9,639 bases of DNA from Bacteroidales bacterium (GCA_018066005.1 JAGHSG010000018.1:1-9639); one strand, 5' to 3'. Counted from the stretch's first letter, positions 1-6,881 are shown. Numbers and translations: made by a program. The notes: a model not told the origin generated them from the letters alone.

Positions 1-234
1 GATAACTACCGCGTTGTAGTTTTCAAAGATATGTCGGACGGTTCGCAGTTCTTCAGCCGCTCTACCGCCGCTACCAAGGATACCATCGAAATCGAAGGTA
101 CTACCTATCCGTTAATCAAACTCGAAATTTCCAACACGTCTCACCCCTTCTATACGGGTAAGTCCAAACTGGTGGATACCGCCGGTCGTGTGGATAAGTT
201 AATGAGCCGTTACGGAGATCGTAAACGTAAGTAA
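1..234 (+). CDS. rpmE2: 50S ribosomal protein L31 type B (5' end outside window)
   Basis: This is a component of the large ribosomal subunit. The reading frame is open from the first base of the window and gives 77 residues. It begins DNYRVVVFKDMSDGSQF and ends GDRKRK, which is the type B L31 pattern. Type B proteins lack the zinc-binding cysteines of type A L31, and no cysteine occurs in the visible part. An ATG at 31 is only an internal Met; the residues before it (DNYRVVVFKD) belong to the family, so the true start lies upstream, and family members suggest about eight residues are missing. In many bacteria the type B form is the zinc-independent paralogue used under zinc limitation, but in Bacteroidota it is often the only L31; which applies cannot be told here. 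A terminator hairpin follows the stop codon. Confidence 0.95.
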   Translation, partial: DNYRVVVFKDMSDGSQFFSRSTAATKDTIEIEGTTYPLIKLEISNTSHPFYTGKSKLVDTAGRVDKLMSRYGDRKRK

Positions 235-247
235 TCGTAGCTTATAT

Positions 248-292
248 ATAAGGGGCTGTCAACGGAATGTCAGACAGCCCCTTATTGATTTT
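248..292 (+). terminator. Rho-independent terminator after rpmE2
   Basis: A perfect 13-bp stem pairs 248-260 (core AGGGGCTGTC) with 273-285 (core GACAGCCCCT) around a 12-base loop. It is followed by TGATTTTT. Position and shape fit a terminator for rpmE2. It ends only about 8 bases before the ATG of the next gene at 300, so it might also act in the leader of that gene. Termination itself is inferred. Confidence 0.85.
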
Positions 293-299
293 TAGCGCT

Positions 300-2870
300 A
301 TGAAAAAAGAATTATTTTCAGAAATGTGGCGGATGACACTGTGGAGTGTTATCTTGTATGCCGCGTTGTTTTTGTTGCTGTGGTTCGTTGAATGGATTCA
401 TCCGGAATTGGCAGGAACTTTCCTTCAATGGTCGGATAAGGCTTTCTTGGTTGGTATTCCGGCATCTATATTGGGTACGGCATACGTGTTGACTATTCGT
501 AACCCGCGCAACTATTTAGGTTTTTACGAGGGTATTATTATGTCCCTCTTCCTCAGTTGGCAATTCTTCCTGCAAGGCAGTTTTGACCTTGTGGTGTTAT
601 ATATAGCGGTATTTATACCGTTCCAGACGTATTCATTGGTGCGTTGGCGCAAGGATACGCTCTTCGCGCACGAGAGCGCGCAGGCGAGCGCGTTCATGCC
701 CGCGTTCCTTAATAAAAAATATGCAATCATCACCCAAATAGTCGCTTGTCTCGTTGTGGCTGCCGATTATATCCTTGCCACAAAAGTTATCCGCAACGAC
801 GGCTGGTGGGATGGTTTTGGCATCAAATTGGCAGGAGCGTGTACGATAGCTTCGTCACTCTTGGCAAATTTCTGGATGATTTACAAGAAAAACGACGCTT
901 GGCTGTGCTGGGTGTTCTATTGCATAGCAGGATTGATTTTGTTCTTGCTGATTGGTAATGTCTTCTCCATTGTTCTGTTCGCTATTATGCTGATTGTGAA
1001 TGCCAATGCCCAAATAGCATGGCTTAAAGCTACCAGCGTGGATAATTTCGGTTGGACAGGCAGTCGGGACCGTATTGAGAAGATGTTGGAACGCCATAAC
1101 CAACGCCTGTTGTTGTTAGATGGTCGTAAAGAAATTGTGCTGCAACGTCAGGAACAGTGGTTATTGAAACAGTTGGAGCAGAACAGAATAAAACAGAAAA
1201 ATTTGTTGACTCAGAAAAATGCCGTTCAAGTTAAGTTCGGGCATATTGTAGATGTGGTGAATAGACGCATCTTTGATGGCGAATTGGAGATACAACATGG
1301 CAAGATAACCCGTGTTACAGAGACGGTTGTACCCTCTACAGCTCCGTATATTCTGCCCGGCTTTGTGGATGCACATATCCATATCGAATCCACCTTGCTC
1401 CTTCCTGAGTTCTACGCTCGTATGGCGGTAGAGCAAGGTACGGTGGGTGTGATTGCAGACCCCCATGAGATAGCTAATGTGTTAGGTATGGACGGGGTTA
1501 AGTATATGATTAACAACGGCAAGAAAGTTAATTTCCACTTCCATTTTGCAGCTTCCAGTTGTGTGCCGGCTACGCCTTTTGAGACAGCAGGTGCCGAATT
1601 AACCGCCAAAGATGTGAAGGAACTGCTCAAGATGGATGAGGTCTATGGCTTAGGCGAGGTAATGAATGTGCCCGGCGTACTGAATAAAGACCCCGAACTG
1701 ATGCGTAAGATAGAAGAGACCTTAGCTTGTGGCAAGGTGGTGGATGGACACGCTCCCGGCTTGAGGGGAGATGCCTTGAAACAATATATCGCTGCCGGAG
1801 TATCTACCGACCATGAGTGTACCACCCTGGAAGAAGCCCGCGAGAAAGTGCAAAACGGTATGTATGTACTCTTGCGCGAAGGTTCGGCTGCTTGTGACTT
1901 TGACAAATTGATTCCCCTTATCAGCGAAGCCCCCGGTAAGATTATGTTCTGCTCGGATGATATGTATCCCGATGAAATTAGTAAGGGCTATATCAACGAA
2001 CTCTGTCGCCGTGCCGTACACAAAGGTATAGATGTTATGGACGTGTTGACGGCTGCTTGCGTTACACCGGTGCGGTATTATGGCTTGAAGCAAGGATTGC
2101 TGCAAACGGGAGATTCGGCTGACTTTATCGTGGTGGATAACATACGTGAGTTTAACTTGGCGGAGACCTATATCAATGGTAAACAAGTCGTTTCCGATGG
2201 TATCTTTACCGAGAAACTGATTGTGGATAAGACCCCATTGGAAGAGACTTATCCGAATCATTTCGTGGCAGACCCGATTACCGTGGAAGACTTGCACATA
2301 GCACCGCAAAAGGGTAAACTGAAAGTTATCAGCAGTATGGAAGACTCGCTCCTCACTCATCAGATTTTGGCAGATGCTAAAGTGGAAGATGGTAACGTGG
2401 TCAGTGATACGGAGCATGATGTTCTCAAACTTGTTTGCCTCAGTCGCCACAGCAAACAAAAACCTGCTATTGGGTTTATTCATGGTTTTGGGCTCAAACA
2501 GGGTGCTATTGCCTCTACCATCGGGCATGATAGTCATAACATCATCGCCTTAGGGGCAACGGATAAAGATATTGTCGATGCCATCAATCAAGTCATTGAT
2601 TACAAAGGCGCGTTAGTCGTTTCGGACGGAAAAGAAATGGTTGAATTGGTGTTGCCTATTGCCGGACTGATGTCTTATCGCGATGGTGATAAAGTGGCAC
2701 GACGTCACCAGCAACTCAAGAACATTGCTGCCCGAATAGGGTGCAAGTACAAAGCACCGTTTATGACGTTGGCTTTTATGTCTTTGAGCGTTATTCCTGA
2801 ACTTAAACTGACGGATAAGGGGCTCTTTGACGGCAATAAATTTGAGTTTACGGACCTGTGGCAGTCCTAG
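300..2870 (+). CDS. PnuC-like transporter domain fused to adenine deaminase
   Basis: The 856-residue product has two parts. Residues 1-245 form about seven or eight membrane segments (roughly 13-30, 47-66, 76-93, 97-113, 141-160, 174-194, 199-217, 221-240) and match PnuC facilitators: LGFYEG near 73, FQTYSLVRWRK near 108-118 and NFWMIYKKNDAWLCWVFY near 190-207. A charged, probably helical linker follows at 255-308. Residues 309-856 are a full adenine deaminase, which converts adenine to hypoxanthine and ammonia: metal site DAHIH (357-361), IADPHEIAN (385-393), GEVMNVPGV (452-460), DGHAPG (482-487), TDHE (503-506), SDD (552-554) and the C-terminal GHDSHNIIALG (742-752). No stop or frameshift separates the parts. 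I chose ATG 300 because the in-frame ATG at 267 lies in the loop of the upstream terminator. An internal ATG at 1083 could give a 595-residue soluble deaminase. The PnuC-family substrate is unknown: relatives carry nicotinamide riboside, thiamine, riboflavin or possibly deoxynucleosides. Confidence 0.88.
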   Translation: MKKELFSEMWRMTLWSVILYAALFLLLWFVEWIHPELAGTFLQWSDKAFLVGIPASILGTAYVLTIRNPRNYLGFYEGIIMSLFLSWQFFLQGSFDLVVLYIAVFIPFQTYSLVRWRKDTLFAHESAQASAFMPAFLNKKYAIITQIVACLVVAADYILATKVIRNDGWWDGFGIKLAGACTIASSLLANFWMIYKKNDAWLCWVFYCIAGLILFLLIGNVFSIVLFAIMLIVNANAQIAWLKATSVDNFGWTGSRDRIEKMLERHNQRLLLLDGRKEIVLQRQEQWLLKQLEQNRIKQKNLLTQKNAVQVKFGHIVDVVNRRIFDGELEIQHGKITRVTETVVPSTAPYILPGFVDAHIHIESTLLLPEFYARMAVEQGTVGVIADPHEIANVLGMDGVKYMINNGKKVNFHFHFAASSCVPATPFETAGAELTAKDVKELLKMDEVYGLGEVMNVPGVLNKDPELMRKIEETLACGKVVDGHAPGLRGDALKQYIAAGVSTDHECTTLEEAREKVQNGMYVLLREGSAACDFDKLIPLISEAPGKIMFCSDDMYPDEISKGYINELCRRAVHKGIDVMDVLTAACVTPVRYYGLKQGLLQTGDSADFIVVDNIREFNLAETYINGKQVVSDGIFTEKLIVDKTPLEETYPNHFVADPITVEDLHIAPQKGKLKVISSMEDSLLTHQILADAKVEDGNVVSDTEHDVLKLVCLSRHSKQKPAIGFIHGFGLKQGAIASTIGHDSHNIIALGATDKDIVDAINQVIDYKGALVVSDGKEMVELVLPIAGLMSYRDGDKVARRHQQLKNIAARIGCKYKAPFMTLAFMSLSVIPELKLTDKGLFDGNKFEFTDLWQS

Positions 2871-2906
2871 TTGTCTAGTTGCCTAGTTATCTAGTTTCCT
2901 AATTCT
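2867..2906. repeat. Tandem array of five 8-bp units
   Basis: Five consecutive octamers with exact period 8 read CTAGTTGT, CTAGTTGC, CTAGTTAT, CTAGTTTC and CTAATTCT. The array contains the TAG stop codon of the fusion gene in its first unit and fills the gap up to three bases from the ATG at 2909. In reverse complement the units read AACTAG plus two variable bases, which resembles the AACC-starting units of the array at 7355-7394. Confidence 0.85.
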
Positions 2907-2908
2907 TT

Positions 2909-3628
2909 ATGCGTTACGAACTCAAACATCCCAAAGTCCAACTGCTCTACGAGGACGAGAACTTGTTAGTGGTCAACAAGGAGCGAGGCATCTTGTCCGT
3001 TGCCACGCATCCGGGATCTACACAACAGACGGTGTTCTCTATTCTCAAGGCATACGAACGACGCAAGAATCCGCGTAATGGCGTGTATGTCGTGCATCGG
3101 TTAGACCGCGAGACCAGCGGTGTCCTTGTTTGGGCGAAGAACCAGAAGATGCAGCAGTATATGCGTGCGTATTGGCGCGAGATTGTAACCAAACGCACTT
3201 ATGTGGCGGTTGTGGAGGGCGTTCTTGACCAAAAAGAAGGGCAGATACGTACGTGGCTGACGGAGGATAAGAAGAATTGTGTCACCTATTCGTCACCTTA
3301 CGATGACGGCGGGCAGTTGGCTATTACCAACTATAAAGTCATTAAAGAAAATCATCTGCCATCGGCCGATTCATCGATTCACCGATTCACCGATTACACA
3401 CTCGTTGAACTCCACCTCGAGACCGGACGCACCAATCAGATTCGTGTGCATATGGCATCTATAGGTCATCCTGTTGTGGGCGACCGTAAATATGGTCACG
3501 GCAATGATAACAGTCCTGTGGACCGCCTTTGCTTGCATGCCAAGGTGTTGGAGTTTATCCATCCGGCGACGGAACAGGTTGTCCATTTTGAAAGCCCCAT
3601 TCCGAAAGAATTTCGTAAATTAGTTTAA
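2909..3628 (+). CDS. RluA-family RNA pseudouridine synthase
   Basis: The 239-residue product should isomerise uridine to pseudouridine in rRNA or tRNA; the exact target cannot be read from the sequence. The catalytic motif HRLDRETSG lies at 63-71, with Asp66 as the expected nucleophile. The second family motif, LETGRTNQIRVH, is at 170-181 and is followed by HPVVGDRKYG. There is no N-terminal S4 domain, so it is one of the short RluA-type proteins. Between TNYKVIK (140-146) and YTLVELHLETGR (163-174) sits a stretch of about 14 residues rich in Ser, His and Asp; it is encoded largely by an octanucleotide tandem array and looks like an insertion relative to the family. The start ATG follows directly on another octamer array. 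The 3' end overlaps trmD on the opposite strand by 9 bases. Confidence 0.92.
   Translation: MRYELKHPKVQLLYEDENLLVVNKERGILSVATHPGSTQQTVFSILKAYERRKNPRNGVYVVHRLDRETSGVLVWAKNQKMQQYMRAYWREIVTKRTYVAVVEGVLDQKEGQIRTWLTEDKKNCVTYSSPYDDGGQLAITNYKVIKENHLPSADSSIHRFTDYTLVELHLETGRTNQIRVHMASIGHPVVGDRKYGHGNDNSPVDRLCLHAKVLEFIHPATEQVVHFESPIPKEFRKLV
3367..3398. repeat. Four 8-bp units inside the pseudouridine synthase gene
   Basis: The units are CGATTCAT, CGATTCAC, CGATTCAC and CGATTACA, with exact period 8. They encode residues 154-163 (DSSIHRFTDY). The unit differs by one base from a rotation of the 7355-7394 unit (CGATTAAC). The array falls between two conserved strands of the enzyme domain, which fits expansion of a repeat in a tolerant loop. 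Confidence 0.8.
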
Positions 3629-4294
3629 TAAATCAGGACGGCGTTCCTGTGTGTGTTTGAGGGATTCTTCATAGAGCCACTCTTCCACTTTGGCTTGGTT
3701 GCCGGATATTAAGATGTCCGGCACTTTCCATCCTTTATACTCTGCCGGACGCGTATAAACCCCGGCTTCCAACAGTCCGTCTTGAAAAGAATCGTTCAAA
3801 GCACTTTCTATATCTCCCAAGGCCCCAGGAAGCAGGCGCACGATAGCATCCGTCATGATGGCGGCAGGCATCTCTCCTCCCGTCAGGACATAGTCGCCTA
3901 TCGTATATTCTTTGGTAATAAAATGGTCGCGCACACGCTGGTCCACCCCTTTGTAATGTCCGCAAAGGATGATGATATTCTTGCAGAGCGAGAGCGTGTT
4001 GGCGGCTTTTTGGTCAAATTTCTCGCCGTCAGGAGCCGTAAAAATAACCTCGTCATAGTCCCGTTCGGCTTTGAGGGCGGAGATGCAACGGTCAATAGGC
4101 TCAATCTGCAGCACCATACCTGCGCCGAAACCGAAGGCGTAATCGTCCACTTTGCGATGTTTGTCCAACGTGTAATCGCGCAAGTTATGAACGTATATCT
4201 CCGCCAGCCCTTTATCTTTGGCCCGCTGAACAATGGAGTGATTGAGTGGCGACTCAAGCAACTCGGGACAACAAGTTATAATATCTATTCTCAT
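3620..4294 (-). CDS. trmD: tRNA (guanine-37-N1)-methyltransferase
   Basis: TrmD uses S-adenosylmethionine to make m1G37 in tRNAs with G36-G37 and so prevents +1 frameshifting. The product has 224 residues, slightly shorter than the roughly 245-255 of many homologues. The trefoil-knot SAM site is visible as GHYKGVDQRV (112-121) and IGDYVLTGGEMPA (132-144). Arg153 (AIVRLLPG) and Asp168 (ALNDSF) match the catalytic Arg and Asp of the E. coli enzyme. The glycine-rich motif reads FGFGAGM (54-60), where many homologues have consecutive glycines. It ends ERRPDLLN. It is last in the six-gene minus-strand set, 12 bases after yidD, and converges on the pseudouridine synthase gene with a 9-base overlap. 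The tRNA-Arg(CCG) encoded at 8116-8189 has G36-G37 and is an expected substrate. Confidence 0.96.
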   Translation of the reverse strand: MRIDIITCCPELLESPLNHSIVQRAKDKGLAEIYVHNLRDYTLDKHRKVDDYAFGFGAGMVLQIEPIDRCISALKAERDYDEVIFTAPDGEKFDQKAANTLSLCKNIIILCGHYKGVDQRVRDHFITKEYTIGDYVLTGGEMPAAIMTDAIVRLLPGALGDIESALNDSFQDGLLEAGVYTRPAEYKGWKVPDILISGNQAKVEEWLYEESLKHTQERRPDLLN

Positions 4295-4306
4295 AATCTA
4301 AACTCT

Positions 4307-4528
4307 CTATGGCACGGGGTCGTACCCGCTTCCTCCCCACGGGTTGCAACGCAGGATACGCTTGATACCTAACCAGCCACCTTTGATAACTCCGTATTTC
4401 ATGACGGCTTCCACCATATATTGACTGCAAGTAGGGGTGTATCGGCAGGACGGCGGTGTCAGGGGTGAGATGCAGTAACGGTAGAAATAGACAGGTAATA
4501 GGAATATTTTTCTAATGATTTGTTTCAT
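4307..4528 (-). CDS. yidD: Membrane protein insertion efficiency factor YidD
   Basis: The 73-residue product is of normal YidD length. It carries the family signature: YRYCISPLTPPSCRYTPTCS (16-35), then GGWLGIKRILRCNPW (50-64) and a C-terminal GGSGYDPVP. Cysteines 28, 34 and 61 are the conserved ones. YidD sits at the inner face of the cytoplasmic membrane and assists the YidC insertase. The frame is open further upstream to 4636, but that extension only reads rnpA in another frame and is unlike YidD, so ATG 4528 (MKQIIRK) is the start. This start overlaps the 3' end of rnpA by 17 bases, which suggests translational coupling. The rnpA-yidD pairing is very widely conserved in bacteria. Confidence 0.95.
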   Translation of the reverse strand: MKQIIRKIFLLPVYFYRYCISPLTPPSCRYTPTCSQYMVEAVMKYGVIKGGWLGIKRILRCNPWGGSGYDPVP

Positions 4529-4853
4529 TGATTTTGTGAATGGCTTTGTGCATGGCTTTTTCGATGACCGAGTAGGGTTGCATCTGTTTATCCATGTAGT
4601 TAAAAGCAATCTGCCAAGTCTGTTCGGGTTTTTCATTCAGTCGCCATGCTTCGCGCATTTGTCGGCGAAGGCGATTCCTATCGACGGCATGTTTGAATAG
4701 TGCTTTGGGCGCCCATATCAGCACCTGCATCTTGTCGGCAGGCAGGTATGTAACACGTAACGGCCAAACGGTCATTTTTTTGCCTGCTTGATACAATTGC
4801 GCAATACGCAACTGTCCGCACAACTTGTTTGTTTTAGGAAAGGTGTGTCTCAA
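4512..4853 (-). CDS. rnpA: Ribonuclease P protein component
   Basis: RnpA is the protein subunit that binds RNase P RNA and precursor tRNA leaders during 5' maturation. The 113-residue product opens with RHTFPKTNKLCG, as in Bacteroidota homologues, and has the RNR signature at 59-67 (RNRLRRQMRE region) on the conserved basic helix. The start codon is TTG at 4853; no ATG exists at this position and the N-terminal match leaves little room for another choice. The first 20 bases overlap the end of hemD and the last 17 overlap yidD, so all three are probably translationally coupled. In many bacteria rnpA follows rpmH, but here it follows hemD. Confidence 0.94.
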   Translation of the reverse strand: MRHTFPKTNKLCGQLRIAQLYQAGKKMTVWPLRVTYLPADKMQVLIWAPKALFKHAVDRNRLRRQMREAWRLNEKPEQTWQIAFNYMDKQMQPYSVIEKAMHKAIHKINETNH

Positions 4854-5595
4854 GGTAACGTTGCAAAGCGGTGGTTATGCCCGGACATTCGGGTGTGGGA
4901 GCTTGTATTTCGGCATGTAGTCCGGCGGCTTCTAATGTATTCAGCGTGCTTTGACCAAAGCAGGCAATAATCTTCTCGCCGTCTTTTAGATCGGGGAAGT
5001 TTTGCAGCAGGGCTTGCACACCGGACGGGGTGAACAGTACGACCATATCGTGGTCAAAAGGAACATCCTTGGGCCACTCGTCGGCTACGGTACGGTACAT
5101 AATGGCGGGCCGAATGATGATATTCTTTTCTTCAAACTGCTGAATGGTGGCATCGTTATGAACATCCGACATAACCATCAGATATTTCTCATTGGGACGT
5201 CTGTTCATAGTGGGCAGCAGGTCCATAAAATTGTGATTCTCGCTGAAGAATACTTTACGCTTGCGGTATTGAATGTATTTTTGAAGGTAGTTGGCTACCG
5301 ATTCGGAAATACAGTAATAATGCATCGTCTCGGGCACTTGCAGGCGCATCTCTTCGCAAAGACGGAAATAATGGTCTATACCCAAACGGGAGTTCAATAG
5401 CACAGCGGTATAGTCCAGCGGGTTGATGTGCTGTTGTCTAAATTCTTTCGCGTTGAGTCCTTCTACATGAATGAGTTGATGGAAATCAAATTCCACACCA
5501 AACTGCTTCGCCATTTGCGCATACGGATTGCGCTCGATGGTGGGCTGCGGTTGGGAAACTAAAATTTTACGGATTGTATTCATGTTCTGCTGCAT
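4834..5595 (-). CDS. hemD: Uroporphyrinogen-III synthase
   Basis: HemD closes and rearranges hydroxymethylbilane to uroporphyrinogen III, the last common precursor of haem, sirohaem and cobalamin. The 253-residue product matches the divergent Bacteroidota form of the family: KILVSQPQPT (10-19) in the first strand, VEGLNAKEFRQQ (44-55), NSRLGIDHYFRLCEE (68-82), the hinge region near LQKYIQYRKRKVFF (104-117), MSDVHND (142-148), FTPSGVQALLQNFP (188-201) and ACFGQSTLNTLEAAG (211-225). HemD is poorly conserved overall, so assignment rests on this lineage-specific pattern and on the DUF4271 neighbour. ATG 5595 is used; ATG 5583 (MNTIRKILVSQ) fits homologues equally well and a TTG at 5604 is possible. 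It starts 9 bases after the DUF4271 stop and overlaps rnpA by 20 bases. Confidence 0.88.
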   Translation of the reverse strand: MQQNMNTIRKILVSQPQPTIERNPYAQMAKQFGVEFDFHQLIHVEGLNAKEFRQQHINPLDYTAVLLNSRLGIDHYFRLCEEMRLQVPETMHYYCISESVANYLQKYIQYRKRKVFFSENHNFMDLLPTMNRRPNEKYLMVMSDVHNDATIQQFEEKNIIIRPAIMYRTVADEWPKDVPFDHDMVVLFTPSGVQALLQNFPDLKDGEKIIACFGQSTLNTLEAAGLHAEIQAPTPECPGITTALQRYLETHLS

Positions 5596-5604
5596 TATAG
5601 TCAA

Positions 5605-6243
5605 TTAAACCAATATTTTATAGGCGCCTGCCAGTATAATCACGGCAGGTAGAATCTCCAAATGAATGAAATAAAGTATCAAATAGGCGGTATTTGTCCA
5701 GGTGATGGGAAAGACTGTTGCCAATTTCCATCCCATAAGAATGAGGTAGATGACAGCGATTATCGTCAATAGTATCAACGTGATTTGGGAGGACAAGAAT
5801 GGCATCAATAGCATCATGGCGAATAGGGTGAGACATACCAGTCCGCGGAAATCCAAATAGGTTCGGCTTAATGTTTGAAGGTTTGTTTTCCATCGGAAAG
5901 TGCCATTCACATACATAATAACTATACCCCTTAAAACATCCGTCAATAAAACAAGCAATGTGACGAGTAGTACCTTCCTTCCGGTGGTGCATAATGCCGG
6001 AGTTACGGCTAAAACAGCATAGATACCTGTAATGGCTATGGTCCCGATACCGAATAAATAGCCGGTTACGAATCCCATAACGGATATGGACTCGTCTTCG
6101 TAGTGCCTGCCTACACGGTCGGTTATGGCACGCCAACTATTGCGTACCATGTGGGGATGAACGGAAACAGTCAGCATCAATAAAGCCAAAAGGGTAAATT
6201 CAGCCCAGTAAAAAACTTGTCCTATGTTAGATAGCGGCGTCAC
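5605..6243 (-). CDS. DUF4271 membrane protein next to hemD
   Basis: The 212-residue product is mostly hydrophobic, with about six to seven membrane segments (near 10-28, 55-82, 89-111, 132-150, 153-171, 184-208). The C-terminal pattern AYLILYFIHLEILPAVIIL (186-204) is typical of DUF4271 proteins, a Bacteroidota family of unknown function that is commonly found directly before hemD. I infer a role connected with tetrapyrrole metabolism or the cell envelope only from this neighbourhood. There is no signal peptide with a cleavage site and no catalytic motif that I recognise. The start is GTG at 6243, overlapping the end of the LOG-family gene by 17 bases; the next in-frame Met (residue 23) would remove the first membrane segment. 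Confidence 0.82.
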   Translation of the reverse strand: MTPLSNIGQVFYWAEFTLLALLMLTVSVHPHMVRNSWRAITDRVGRHYEDESISVMGFVTGYLFGIGTIAITGIYAVLAVTPALCTTGRKVLLVTLLVLLTDVLRGIVIMYVNGTFRWKTNLQTLSRTYLDFRGLVCLTLFAMMLLMPFLSSQITLILLTIIAVIYLILMGWKLATVFPITWTNTAYLILYFIHLEILPAVIILAGAYKILV

Positions 6244-6817
6244 GACGAATTGATTTACTCCATTCCGGAGCGTTTAATAAAGCAGGTATAACTTCTTCAG
6301 GGGAAGAAACAACGGTAAACATATCTTGTCTGTGGATGGCACGCATCATCTTCTCCTCCACCATCAAGTCCAAACAAGCCAAGAAACGGTCATAATAACC
6401 GTCTGTATTCAAAATAACCACGGGCTTGGTGTGAATGCCCAACTGTTTCCACGTCAGACATTCCGTCAACTCTTCCATCGTTCCTATACCGCCGGGCAAG
6501 GCGACCATAGCATCTGAAATATGCTCAATATATGCCTTGCGTTCATGCATGGTTTGGAACACGTGCGTCTCTGTCGAGCGAGGGTTGTTCCACCCCTCAT
6601 CTACCATGAATTGGGGTATAACACCAATCACTTCCCCTCCTTTACGCAATGCTCCGTCGGCAATAGCGCCCATAAGCCCTATACCGCCGTCGCCATACAC
6701 TAAACGGATGCCTTGTTCGGCAAAAATCTCTCCCAAACGCTCCGCTGCTTCAAAATAACTTTTGCGTATCTGATTGGAGGATGAACAATAGACTGCTATG
6801 GTATGAATCTCGCGCAT
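6227..6817 (-). CDS. LOG-family (TIGR00730) nucleotide phosphoribohydrolase
   Basis: The 196-residue Rossmann-fold protein has both LOG signatures: YGDGGIGLMG (41-50) and PGGIGTMEE (108-116), plus the conserved MHERKA segment (90-95). LOG enzymes release the base from nucleoside 5'-monophosphates. They are known for activating cytokinins in plants; bacterial members act on cytokinin ribotides or AMP-like substrates, and the physiological substrate here is unknown. The frame is open to 6898, but MREIHTIAVYCSSSN at 6817 is the normal family N-terminus and a good minus-strand promoter box lies at 6834-6841, between the two. It is the first gene of the minus-strand set and is divergent from the Fur-family gene. 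Its stop overlaps the GTG start of the DUF4271 gene. Confidence 0.92.
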   Translation of the reverse strand: MREIHTIAVYCSSSNQIRKSYFEAAERLGEIFAEQGIRLVYGDGGIGLMGAIADGALRKGGEVIGVIPQFMVDEGWNNPRSTETHVFQTMHERKAYIEHISDAMVALPGGIGTMEELTECLTWKQLGIHTKPVVILNTDGYYDRFLACLDLMVEEKMMRAIHRQDMFTVVSSPEEVIPALLNAPEWSKSIRRDAAI

Positions 6818-6833
6818 ATTCCAAAAAATCGCG

Positions 6834-6864
6834 CAAAGATACAAAAAAATTTGCATATATGAAA
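6834..6864 (-). promoter_or_regulatory. Putative promoter for the minus-strand six-gene set
   Basis: On the minus strand the box TATCTTTG (6841 to 6834) matches the Bacteroidota -7 consensus TAnnTTTG exactly. The -33 position, 19 bases upstream, reads TTTC (6864-6861), one mismatch from TTTG. Transcription would start near 6827-6830, leaving a leader of about 10-14 bases before ATG 6817. Confidence 0.6.
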
Positions 6865-6881
6865 AAAAAACTGTACTTTTG
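6850..6881 (+). promoter_or_regulatory. Putative Bacteroidota promoter for the Fur-family gene
   Basis: TTTG at 6850-6853 and TACTTTTG at 6874-6881 are separated by 20 bases, matching the primary sigma factor consensus (TTTG, 19-21 bases, TAnnTTTG). A transcript would begin near 6884-6888, about 30 bases before ATG 6917. The spacer holds the palindrome CATATATG (6854-6861). Confidence 0.75.

Noticed and set aside
267..299. Upstream in-frame ATG start for the fusion gene
   Set aside because: The ATG lies in the loop of the rpmE2 terminator hairpin and the extra 11 residues are encoded by the hairpin itself; ATG 300 gives a normal N-terminus before the first membrane segment.
1722..2537. Long minus-strand open frame of 271 residues opposite the deaminase domain
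   Set aside because: It lies wholly within a strongly supported plus-strand gene, and its translation shows no recognisable domain; it is a shadow frame.
3634..3649. Hairpin CAGGA / TCCTG at the convergent gene ends as a bidirectional terminator
   Set aside because: Only five base pairs with a six-base loop, located inside trmD, and without a good T-run on either strand.
4529..4636. Extended yidD start giving 109 residues
   Set aside because: The extra 36 residues read rnpA in another frame and do not resemble YidD.
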